A DNA stretch of 64,000 nucleotides, from NCBI RefSeq assembly GCF_003711515.1, contig NW_021167094.1, positions 321,002 through 385,001 on the forward strand. Reading direction: 5' to 3'. Numbering within the stretch: the first letter of the stretch is position 1; every line of letters starts with the position of its first letter. Below the pieces are notes generated by a model. It was not told where the DNA came from. It did not search any database and worked only from the letters and a program-made list of their open reading frames with translations. The position numbers and the translations under genes were made by a program. The stretch comes from Sodiomyces alkalinus F11. Taxonomy: Eukaryota > Ascomycota > Sordariomycetes > Glomerellales > Plectosphaerellaceae. Below, piece after piece: positions 34,858 through 45,846 of this stretch.

Positions 34858-37437
34858 TTACCTAAAGCGAGCCCGGCAGCGGCCCATGACCTCACCCTGG
34901 CAGACCAGCTCGGCGCTGAATTCGGAACCATCGAGCGTCAGATAGATGTCGAAGTATACACGGTAAAAAGTGCCCTGTGGAGTGTCCATTCTCTCAAAGT
35001 CCTTCTCCAGGTTCTTCCGCGAGAGGTCCGAAGTGAGCGTCACCACCTCCTTGATGCCTATTGAGTCTAGTCAGAATCTTTTCCATCCCATGCAGCGGGG
35101 ACGCACAAACAACAAAGAAACTTACGAGGATCCTTGGTATATTCCGGGCACACGTCGTCATCGCAAGCGTACAGGACGTCCTCGTACATAAGCGTGGCCC
35201 CCGGCGCAACTTGCCGGAAGAAAGACACCTTGACGGGCTCTCCGATCTTGACCTTCTGGCCCTTTTGCACGAAGATCTGGCGGGTGAACTTGCACCGGTC
35301 CTTCCCATCCAGCGAGGGGACACGGTACGCCTCGGGGTGGTAGCCTTCCTTGAACGGCTGAAGGGTGGCCATGAGGTAATGCCGGCGAGCCACACGGTGG
35401 GTGATGATCCGCTCAGTGATACCAGCCGTCACGGCGCCCTTGACAATGGCAGCCACCGAGTCCATCGGTCGCACAACCTTGGACTGGAACTGCGGCGGCA
35501 CGTGCAGTTTGATCTGCTGGAACAGGTACTCTGAGGCGCCGAACCCGCCAACGACGAGGATGTTCTGTAGAGTCCGGTTCTGGGCCTGAATGGCAATGAT
35601 CTGGTTTCGGACGAGCTCCAAAATACGGTTGACCACGGGTTCGAAGCACTGGAGAATCTCCTCGTTGGTGAAGGTCATGTAACCTTCCTCGATGCCAGCC
35701 TCGGGGAACTCCGCCTCGATGCCGACATCCACAGCCCACTTCTGACCGTTGTTACGGAAATCAGCCTTGATGCGGTTCTCAAAGTCCATGATGCACTTGG
35801 CATACACGCGACCCGCCGTCTTGGAGCCATCGGGCAGCTTCATCTTGCGAATCTTGGTGCGCAGAATGTTACTAAAGTTGCGGTTGAGCGCAGTGGAGCC
35901 ACACGAGTCGCCCGATCCCGCCGTGCATTCGGCCACCGTGAACGGGTTCTCATCCTCGACTTCGTACGCAATCAAATCGACCGTACCGCCGCCGCAGTCA
36001 ACGATGAGTAGGGCGTCGTGAACTTTCAGGTTGAGCAGGCCGGTCTTGGCGCAGAAGAGGGCCGCCGCCTCGGGTTCGGACACGAGCGTTAACCTGTTGT
36101 CGTTTTCGTCACGCAGGAAACCGGCCTGGATGGCTGCGGCTCTGGTTGCTGCCTTGCCGGCATCATTCCAGATGGCCGGGACGGTCAGATAGTAACGGAT
36201 ATTCCGCTCCTCGCGGTTGAACACTTCGCCGAGTGTCTTCTGCAGTGCCGCACGCATAGCCTGACGTAGCTTGAAGAGATAATCGGCCGCAACATCGATT
36301 TCGGATTTACCGGGCGGCAGGGGAGGTAGGTTGATAGGGTCGATATAGGTGTTACCGGACAACATGAGCTGGAGTTTGAACCACTCGACTTTCTGAACAC
36401 CTGGTTTCGGGTAGCCGGTGGGGGCCAGCGCATCAGCGATATCTGGTCCCCAGCCAACGACTTTTTGATACTGGTCATAGTAAAGAACCGTGGGAATCTG
36501 AGAGACGAGCGGGTTGAATAAGAGTCAGCTTCTCTTGTTTGTGTTGCGCGGGGGGAGAANNNNNNNNNNGGGGGCGGTGGTCTTTCGCAAGTCTGGTGGA
36601 CTCTTTGCCAGGACGAGAGGGCTGCAGCATCTCCCTACCTTCTGCTTCGTATACGAACCAGCACCTGGCCACTCTGTGATAATATCTTCCTTCGCCTCGT
36701 TGTTTGTCGCGAAAGCGAATGCTACTCCGGAAAATGTCGTTCCCTGGGGAAAGGCAGTCCGTCAGCACATTATTGAGATGATCCGATTCCAAAGGGAAAC
36801 CCATCCCGATAGGCATATCCTCAGCTCAATCTGCCAGACGAGTGGTTTTACTTACAAAATCAATACCGACAATCAACTGGGCCTTGTTCCTACTATTGCC
36901 TTCGACTTCCGCAGTCCTCGGAGCAAACTGCTGGCCGATAGGCGGGCCTTGTTGTTGTTGTGGAGGGGGACCATAGCCTGCGCCGGCATAGCCAGGGGGC
37001 CCGCCCATAGGAGGGGGACCTTGCGTGTTCACGGGGGGGAGCTGAGGGGGGTAACCGGCGACGGGCACGCCCGTGTTGATGGGAGGTGGACCGCCGACCA
37101 TTTGGGAGGGCGGTGTGCGAGTGGAACCTTGGTTGGTCGTCAGGGGACTGGTGCGACCGACAGGGGCGACGACGGGAGCGTAGTTGGGTGCGTAGCTAGG
37201 AGGGCGGATGGGAGCGCCGGGATGATTCATGGGAGTAAAAGCGGTGGACGAGACAGAAGCGACGGAACTAGGACGGAGCGGCAGCTGTTGCGGTATTTGA
37301 GCAGTGCCACCGGGACCACCTGGTGGAGGTGGAGGGGTCGGACTCGGGGAGGCGCGGTTATTAGGGTCGTGGTTCTGGATACTCGTCACTGATTTGCGTT
37401 TACCAAAGCCAAAACTGCTCTTCAGGCGGGAGTTCAT
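34858..37437 (-). CDS. Hsp70-family ATPase, HSPA12-like
   Basis: Four exons on the minus strand: 37437-36856, 36743-36639, 36497-35126, 35057-34858; 752 aa. Donors are GTAAGT, GTAGGG, GTAAGT; acceptors CCAG, TCAG, ATAG. Residues 1-180 are Pro/Gly/Gln-rich and disordered. The actin/Hsp70 nucleotide-binding fold follows: phosphate-1 loop IVGIDF/GTTFSGVAFA split exactly by intron 1, phosphate-2 LLIVDCGGGTVDLIAYE, and the adenosine motif ILVVGGFGASEYLF. There is no canonical Hsp70 substrate-binding lid; the last about 130 residues (RQIFVQKGQKVKIGEPVKV... to the end) form a separate beta-rich tail. This layout is that of HSPA12-type proteins, which are expanded in filamentous fungi and whose clients are unknown. 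Intron 2 contains a 10-base N gap. Confidence 0.9.
36560..36569. other. Assembly gap (10 N)
   Basis: Ten N lie inside the second intron of the Hsp70-like gene, flanked by G runs on both sides, so the gap probably reflects a hard-to-read homopolymer. It does not touch coding sequence. Confidence 0.98.
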
Positions 37438-40100
37438 GAGGCAGGGGAAACACTGAAGCTAGGGAGAAGATCGAAGATCGAAGGAGGAGAAGGAGGGGGG
37501 AAAGGAAAAGGAAAAGGAAAAGGAAACGAAGAAAGTACTTCGTAGAGAGAGGTAAGGGGCGGGAGGTAGAGAGGCGGGGTGTGGGAGGGCCTGGAGACAA
37601 AAGATGACACAGGGGGGTTCTTCCAGCCAGCGCGGGAAAATACGCAGGCGTTTATTACCTTACCCTTTCCTTCCGTCAGTACCGTTGGTAAAACGGTGAA
37701 AAGTGAATACGAAGAAGGGAAATGGGCTAGAAAGGTTGGAGAAGGGTTGAAAGGTAAAGTACCTGAGATGACCTTAGGTATTTGAACGGCCTGAAAGACC
37801 GCGGGAGGGGGCAATGAAGGTTGATGCTTGGCAGATGGATGGAGTTAGTGTAAATAAGGTAGTGTTGGCATGGGCTGTGCCTGCCCTCTTCAGTGGAGAG
37901 TGGACAACGGAGATAGTGCCAGGGGGGTTTTCTCGGAAAGATAATCAGGGTGGTACAAGGCACAATACACTGCGTAATGACAAAGTGGAATCGTGGGGTT
38001 GGGGTTGGGGGTTCAAAAATTGTTTGGGCAGCAGCAAACATGCAAGAAACCCAGAAGAAATGCTGAGGAAGAATAGAAGAAGAAGAAGAAGAAGAACGGG
38101 GGATGGAGAAGGAAAAGACGATATAAAATTTTTGTCTGAGAGAAGAAGCCTCGTTCCATCAGATATGTCAACTAAGGTACGTACCTAGGCAAAAGGATAA
38201 CAGTATTAGGCCTGCATAAGCTACGAACAGTTGGTGACCATTTCATAGAAAGGAGGGTGCTATGCTTACGCCTTTCCGTAACTGGCCGGACCGTTATAAC
38301 GGTCAAGCTATGCCCCTTGATACGGATAGGAATTGCTTGGGTACCTTATATCCTCTGTAGGGAAAGGGGCGAGGGGGTGTTATAGGCTAACAAAACATAA
38401 AGGTGAAGGAAGAAGAAGGATGAAAGGATGAGAATAGATGTGGGGACGGGGGGGGTGGGGGGGGTTAACTAGGTACATCCCTCCTTCGTGGTTGTTATGC
38501 GCTTAACCTTAAACCTGGGTTGGCATATAATTACCAGAGACTCGGGCGAGGCTGGAAACAAATAAGCACCCACACAGGATCTAAAGCTTCTTTGTTTTTG
38601 CGCCTTCAATTAAAACATACAAGTATTGGCTTATTATCCCCAGCACCACACTGCACGAGATGCCTATGAAGATCTGTCTCTGTACGAATACGAGTATCCG
38701 TATATAAGTGGAGGGATGGGTCTCTCCTTCTGAACCCCTTCCCCCATCTGTTCCTCTCTTTCCAATTTTGTTTTCTTCGTAAGGCTGAGTGAGCATACGT
38801 TGTAGTGTACAATATAATTACATAGAGTCTCTATTCGGAAATTAATTGACTTCGCGGGGGTCTTTGGCCATGGTTTGCGCCCTCGATCCTCGATCAACTC
38901 GTTTAACGCTTCCTCCTAATCCTCTCGACGGCTCATACCGATCTCTTATATAAGAAGTATAAATATCTCTATATCAATCTACCTACCTAATAGTAATACC
39001 CTACATCGATCATGTATAGTCACAATTGTACGTTGTAATAGTGAAGGCGCAAATTGCGAGGGAATAAGTACCTAGCGTGCACACAGATCTCATAGAAGGT
39101 ACCTTACCTATTGTTATCACTTTATCGAAGCCGAAAAGAAACCTCCCCCCCGGACAACCCAGTTCAAGCTAGGCCCCAAATTGGCACCGAGGGGCTGGCC
39201 TCCCTGTCCTGCAGCCCGGCGCTTATGTACGTAAGACCACACAAAATGCCAGCTAATAAGCAGACGGAAAACCAAGGATGGGTATCCGTACACTGCGTCT
39301 CTTCAGTGTTGGCGCCCAACGAATTGCGTAAAACAAAATTGGAGTCGAGGACTGGCAAGTCACGATTTTTTTTCTTCCTTTTTTCGGGGTTTTCTATGAT
39401 TCTCTAAGGTAATCTAGAGATGAAGCCTGACATCAGTGTTGCAAAAAACTTCGTAGGAATACTTCCATTCACTACGGTCCTTGTGCTGGTCTGGTGGTCG
39501 CGCTTGTAATGCATTGCGTGATGACCCAAGGGCCGTTAGACGAGTTCGTAGGACTTCTGCGGTAGGACTTTGGCTTCACACGCCATGTGGGTCATGGCAT
39601 TCCCCCGAACCCACGGCCAAGCTTTAATCATGTTTGAACCCACTGAACTCGTTTGAACCCCCTTGGCTCTTCTCTCCTCGCAAGTACCTTGATTAGAGGC
39701 CGTCCCTGCATCCGGCCACAAGTCCATCGCGGTGGACAGAAATCCTCCCCAGTCGTCCTTAGCCATTGTCACTCCTACACCCACGTGGGTTAAATCCTCC
39801 CTTGATTGCCTTGTGGCTGCTGCCGCCCGCCGCCTTCACTGGGCCTCCTTTGGTATCTTAGTCCGTAGATGTTATCGCGAAAGTTGTGTGCCAGCATCGC
39901 GAACGAATGTGGTGGGTCATGCTGCTCAGCCAAGCTCTCCCTCTCACTTGAAACGCCAAGACGGTTCTGTCTTTAATACGAAAACTGAATTCTGGACAGC
40001 GAGCCTGCAGAGCAGTTGTTTAAACGCGATGACCTATTGTTCGAGGCGACTGCCTCGTAGTTATTGATCAGTAATTAGACTCTTTCGTCTGTTCCTTTGT
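37438..40100. other. 2.7-kb gene-poor flank before the transposon block
   Basis: Holds the promoter of the Hsp70-like gene (a GGAAAA repeat at 37503-37530 precedes its start) and otherwise no supported gene. Features noticed: G runs at 38444-38464, AGGTACC-type motifs near 38179, 38475 and 39097, and a gradual rise in TA content from about 38900. Short frames at 39111-39407 and 39732-40067 lack coding bias. No tRNA was recognised. Confidence 0.5.
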
Positions 40101-40449
40101 CTCCTTCCCTCGCCCCCTTTCGGCCTGGACTACCTTACACACTATAGCATTTAACTCGTCGTCGCACATCTCGAAAACGCATAGAAATTTTAGGATACGA
40201 AATAATGGTAGCTCGATTCACTTCGAGAGCTTTTGAGACTCTTGGCGGCTATCCAGGGATTACTATACTATAATTACCTTAATAACCATATAATGGAGAC
40301 TATAGGTAAACTGATGTTGAAGCCTGTGGCTAAGCTGATAGTTAGTGTGGGGGGTGGCTGGGAAAAGTTAAGCCGAGGGTTACTATGGGTCTGCTTTCTG
40401 ATTAGTTAAGCTAAGGAAACGTTTCTCCTTCTTTCACGAGTCGTGTCGT

Positions 40450-40465
40450 AACACGTTAACGTGTT
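40450..40465. repeat. 16-bp perfect palindrome
   Basis: AACACGTTAACGTGTT is its own complement and lies about 100 bp inside the left inverted arm, next to ACGAGTCGTGTCGT. It could be a subterminal site of the element. Confidence 0.8.
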
Positions 40466-43400
40466 TTCCCCTTTTTTTCCTAAGTAGCACTATTTTATTA
40501 TTTTCCTATAGTATTGCTACTTTAGTTTTTTATAAAGTGTGTTTTTTAAGTATCACTATCTTTATTCACTATTATATTTTAATTCTTTAATATTATCTCC
40601 TTTAAAGCATTAATATCTATTAGGTATATTTTTAGATTATTACTAGAAACGATTCGGAAACGTTTCTAAAACGTTTCCGAATTATTTCTTAAGTATAAAC
40701 TAACTACTCTTCTATTTTTCTAAGGTTAATATTAAGTATTTTGATAATATACCCTTAAACTATTATAAGATATATACGTTCTAGTAGTATACCGCTAAAA
40801 AAGATAGCGGCTAATATCCTAATTAGCTCCCTAAATACGATACCAATAATATAAGTTTAGGATATAATATATTACTTTATATATTACTAATAGAAGGCTA
40901 GCAGGGTTCTTATAGTACTAGGTAAGATATACTACTATTTCCTCGAGGTAAACGGTAAGATATACTTTAATATAAGTTAATCTATCTTTATAAATTAGTT
41001 ACTTAATTCTAATAAGTTATTTCTGCTTAGCGGTCGAAATTCTCCTTTATCGGCGCGTTAAAGAAGTATATCCTTTATATCTATTATATCTAAGTAGCTC
41101 CTAGCGCCTCTAGGTCCTTACGCTCTCGTGATAACCTTTAAGCCGCAGAGTATTACTAGGCTATATATAATTTAGCTTATAGTATTAACACACCTCTTAA
41201 TACTCCTCGTAAAGCTAAAGCTATTATAAAAGATTTATTCCTCCGGAAGGTGCTAAAGGACGATAACGGAAATATAAGAAACGATTCAGAATTAATTCAG
41301 GGACTATTATTAATCTATTTTCTTTCCTAGGTGGATATACTTTATATAAAGTAAGATACTTTTAGTTAAGGTCCTAAGACCCGTTATTAGGCTTATATAG
41401 AATAGAACTCTATCGGCCGTAGTATATTACCTTTACTTTTTATTATAGTATTATAGACTAACAGGAAATATTTCCTAGACTGCCCCCCTTTTCCCTATAA
41501 CTATTTTTACTTAGTCTAGGCTAAATATCGGTATAAGGATATAGCCGATAGCGAAAAAGTCTCCGGTATATTCATAGCTTATCTAAAAATTATATCTTAT
41601 TTACTAATAATCTATTCTATAGAGTTTATAACTCCCGCCCCTCCCTCCTTTATAACTATCGGGTTATAATAACCCGTGTTTCTACTCCTAATAATAAGGA
41701 GTAAATAAGTATATAGGAAACGTTTCCGGGCTATTAGCCTTTTTTTATAGTTATATAATACTTATTTAGTATATAAGGAGTTTTTTTTTTACTATAGAAT
41801 AGCTTTTTAGTATTATTTTACTACGATAATAATAAAGTACGATTTTAATAACTAAAGTATTTCTTAATATCACTTACGCTATTTATTTCTACTAATCTAA
41901 ACGATATAACCGCTCTCTCTTTAGCTTAATCCTAGCTATCTTTAATTAGAAACGCTAATCGGCTTCTTCTCTTTCCCTTATAATCCGCGCTTTCGATTTA
42001 TAATCCTTTCGATTTATTTCGCGCTAATATTCCTTAAGAGTAAGCGTTTACTCTTTAATTAATAATAAGGGTTATAAAGTATAAACTTAACCTTAAGTAG
42101 CTTACTAATAAAGATTTAGTGTGTTTAGGCGCTGCCTTCGAGAGCGTCTAGGAGGAATATCGTTTAATAATATACTCCTGATACTCTTTACTAGGGAATT
42201 TCGAGAAAATCCGAATCTCCGCTATTACTAGTAAAGATCCTAAAATCCTCGGGAGGATCTAAAGATAATCTTAAAATAGATCGGCTTCCTGTTATAGTAT
42301 AGCTTTATAATTAACTACGATTAGTATCTTCACTTTCCTTATCTACCTAAAGATATTTTCTCTCTAAAGCCGTGGAAGGTTAGTGTCTTTTCTTTTATTA
42401 TTTATAAAGTAATAGAACTTACTTCTCCGACTAAGTATAGTATTAAACTAGCCGCTTATTCTAGTATCTCGCTATAAACTAGACACTTAAAGGGAACGAG
42501 TATTATAATCTATTATAAGTAGTATCTAGTTATATTCCTTATATCTATAAAGGTTAGCGAATAGATTTATAATACTTACTAAAAGACTTACCCTTAGATA
42601 ACGTTAAGGATATAGATATATTATCCAGTCTATTTATATAAGGCTTAATATATAACCTTAACCGTATTAGTATTATCAGCAATTAATGCCTAATCCTCTA
42701 GTAGAATATTCGAAGCTACTTAGCAGAATTCTATAATAATATATAGGAGGCGCTTGTATATCGCCTAGTTATAGAACTAAGGTATTATCTCTAAAGGATA
42801 AATACGTTTTTCGAATCGTTTCCGAATCGTTTCCGAAATATTTCTAGACTAGACTCACGGGTAATCTTATTATAAAGGTTATTAGAGTCCTCTCGAGTCC
42901 GGTATTCTAAGAGAGTTATTAAGAAATAATAGACTAAGCCTTTACCTTTTACTTAATTATTACCTAGAATACTCTTAACACCTCTCCGGAAATAGATTAT
43001 ACAGAGTCGTATATAATAAGATACCTAGTCTTCCTAAGTTTCGGCTAGGCGGAACGTTTACTATAGGTATCTACTAAAGCCTTAAATCGCTAGTAAGGCC
43101 TAATCTAAGGTTACCCTAAGAAGATTAGTACCGTGTAGATATTATTATTTAACTTATATATTATACTTATCTTTAAGGATCCGGAATACCTAGTAAAATA
43201 TATAGAGATATATATTTACTATCTCCGAGTTTATATAGTACCTTATTAAAGGGAGTATTAGATATTAGAAACGATTCGGTGATAAACCTCTTTCCGAATT
43301 ATAGCTATACTATACCTAAATAATCTCCTTCTACTCTATACTATTAATATACTTATAGTTAGTATCGACGAAAAAGGATTTTATATCCGGGAAAGTCTAT

Positions 43401-43976
43401 ATTTTCGTTTATTCCTTAAAGAAGTAGATTATTATATAGTTATATCAGGTCTTAAATAAGTACTGGATATACTAGAGTAGAATATTAGAAATTATATATA
43501 GATATAACTGGTTATTCACTTATATATTTATATTTATTTACCTCTTTTATCTGCTTAAGACCTAAAGTGAGACTCTGACTACCTTAAGGAAAAAAGATAA
43601 TCTACTACTTTTAAAGAATATATCGAAGATAGTCGGAATTCGTGAGACTAATATAGATATCTAAAATAATTTTCCCTCTATATTCGGCGATAAACTCTTT
43701 TAGTTCGCTTACCTTTACAAAGATATTTAATTTTAGGTTCGGGTTACTAATCTTCGCGAGTACTCTAAAAATACCTTTTACTATAAAAGTAAGGGCTTTT
43801 AAAGGTAGTATTAGAGGGTAAGCGTATACTCTATACGATATTATAATAACCTATAGAGTCGTCTTAAAATCGTAAGGAATAAAAATCTAAGTTCTATGCT
43901 ATAGGTTTATTATTAGATATTATTAGTGCCCGAGATATAAACTTTATCTATATAAAGATATTAGGAGATATTACGC

Positions 43977-44072
43977 AAATCGTTTCTTAATCGTTTCTGA
44001 ATATTTCTGAATATTTCTGAATATTTCCGAATCGTTTCCTAATCGTTTCCTAATCGTTTCCGAATCGACTTA
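43977..44072. repeat. 10-11-bp tandem array, about 8 copies
   Basis: Units alternate between ATCGTTTCYNA (11 bp) and ATATTTCYGA (10 bp). The same word (GAATCGTTTCC or its complement GGAAACGATTC) recurs singly or in pairs across 40.4-45.3 kb, for example near 40647, 42810, 43268 and 45285. Confidence 0.8.
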
Positions 44073-45585
44073 CTATATATTTTTCGTTTTTTACGATTTA
44101 ACGCGAAGAAGTAATAAGTCTTATCCGGATTAGCGAGAATTCTATATATAGTAGGATTAAAAGTATATCGGATAAGTTCTATATAAGAATAGAAACTTAT
44201 TAGAATTATAGTATTAATATAATAACGCGTTATATCGGCGATTATCTAAGATTAGTATACTATAAAATATTATTCGAAGTTCGTAAGTTACTATAATTAA
44301 CTAAGAACGTGTTTAGATAAAATAAGGTATCTAAAGATAATACTTATATATAATCTACTAGAATCTACGCGTGGAATATATATATTTTCCTAGTCGCTAT
44401 ATATAATCTTTTAATTAAATCTTCCCTTTAATACCCGAGTCTATCTAAAATAATATTAGTATTAAGCTTAAAATATCTTAATACGTCTTACTTACCTAAA
44501 CGCCCTTTTCCGTATAGTAAATTCTTTTACTTCCTTTTTTCGCTTAGTAATTCTCCTTAGTAGTTACGGAGTTACCACAGAATAGTAGAATTCTTATCGT
44601 AGGAGATATTTATAAGCTTTACCGCCTTAATATATATATCTATAGCGGTGAACCGGAGTATCTTTAAGTGCTACGCTTATAGTTAAAAAACCTGGATATT
44701 TCTAGGTAATATCGTACTAAACCTAAAAAAGAGTATACTAGTAGGAAATAAGACTATATATATAAAAAGAATAAAAATAACTTACGACTTTCTAAGGTGC
44801 CTTTTTTTCGTTATTACTTAAAGTATCTATTAAGATAAAGGTAGCTAAGCCGTTTTCTGAAGTTTAAGAAAACTTGGGTATCCTAATTATATATAGGATC
44901 TTATAGACTTCTATAGATTAAGAGTCTAGCGTAAGTCTACTATTATTATAAGTAGATACGGAGACAAGAAATAGTTTATTATTAGTTTCGGGGTGAATCT
45001 AACTAAGGTAAGTAATTATATCTTTAAAGGATAATAAAGAATATATATACTTCCGGAATCTAATACCTTTAGATATTAATATTACTAGGTCGTCGATTAG
45101 AATTAAGTTTATTGAGATATAGTCGTAGATTCTGATTCTTAAGAAATCTATTATTATAAAATTTATCTTCCTGAATATTTAGTTTAGGAAGATTCTCTAA
45201 CTCCTAAAGCTTACCACGATCGTCGAATAGCGAATTATACTCTATATCGAATAGATTTTAATATCCTTTAGAACTATTTCCGAATCGTTTCCGAATAGTT
45301 TTCTAATCGTTTCCTCTTATTCTATCTATTTATTACTATCTTCGCTATATTACCCCTCTTTATTTACCCCTCTATTAACGCCTAATACTTATTTAAAGTA
45401 TATACGTATATTATATAACCCGTATAGGCTATACCCTATAATAACTATTAGGTGAATATACCGCCCCACTTCGCTCTATACTAACTATTAGCTTAGCTAT
45501 AGGCTTTAATATCAGTTTATCTATAACTATATATAATATAATGTTCTCTGGTACGGAGAGAGAGACGGATATTATTAGATAAAGC

Positions 45586-45846
45586 TTTCGCATAGACATA
45601 CGGACCACGACGTGGTCTATAGGAGATCCAGGGGGGATCCACGCTATGACTAGGGGCTTCGGATATAATAGGGGCGGATACCGGAAAAGGCCGGATAGGA
45701 TCTAAATAACTTAGTACTCATAATAGAGTCTTCACCACCTAAATTAAGGGTATAAGAGACTCTCCTAGATAACTTAACAGAATACACACACACGAGATTT
45801 CTGCTTTACTAGGTTAATTATCTAAGTGCCTATTTAATATACGATA
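45586..45846 (+). repeat. 5' LTR of copia element
   Basis: Aligns along its length with 51689-51970, sharing stretches such as GAGTCTTCACCACC and CACACACACGAGATTTCTGC. Its ends (TTTCG...CGATA) look like mutated TGTCG...CGACA. Boundaries are approximate by a few bases. Confidence 0.8.

Larger units (their letters stand above)
40300..45527. mobile_element. 5.2-kb segment bounded by long inverted repeats
   Basis: The left arm (about 40300-40354) and the right arm (about 45472-45527, read on the minus strand) match for about 50 bp. Shared core words include TAAACTGAT, AAGCCT and TAGTTAGT. Nearly all differences are G in the left arm against A in the right, the RIP signature. Inside, the sequence is too decayed to show a transposase; every frame is closed. 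The interior has a repeated GAATCGTTTCC word. Possible readings are a DNA transposon with long terminal inverted repeats, or two inverted copies of another repeat. No clear target duplication was seen. Confidence 0.55.

Noticed and set aside
39536..40067. Short ORFs near the right edge of the gene-rich part
   Set aside because: Random composition and no splice partners; probably non-coding.
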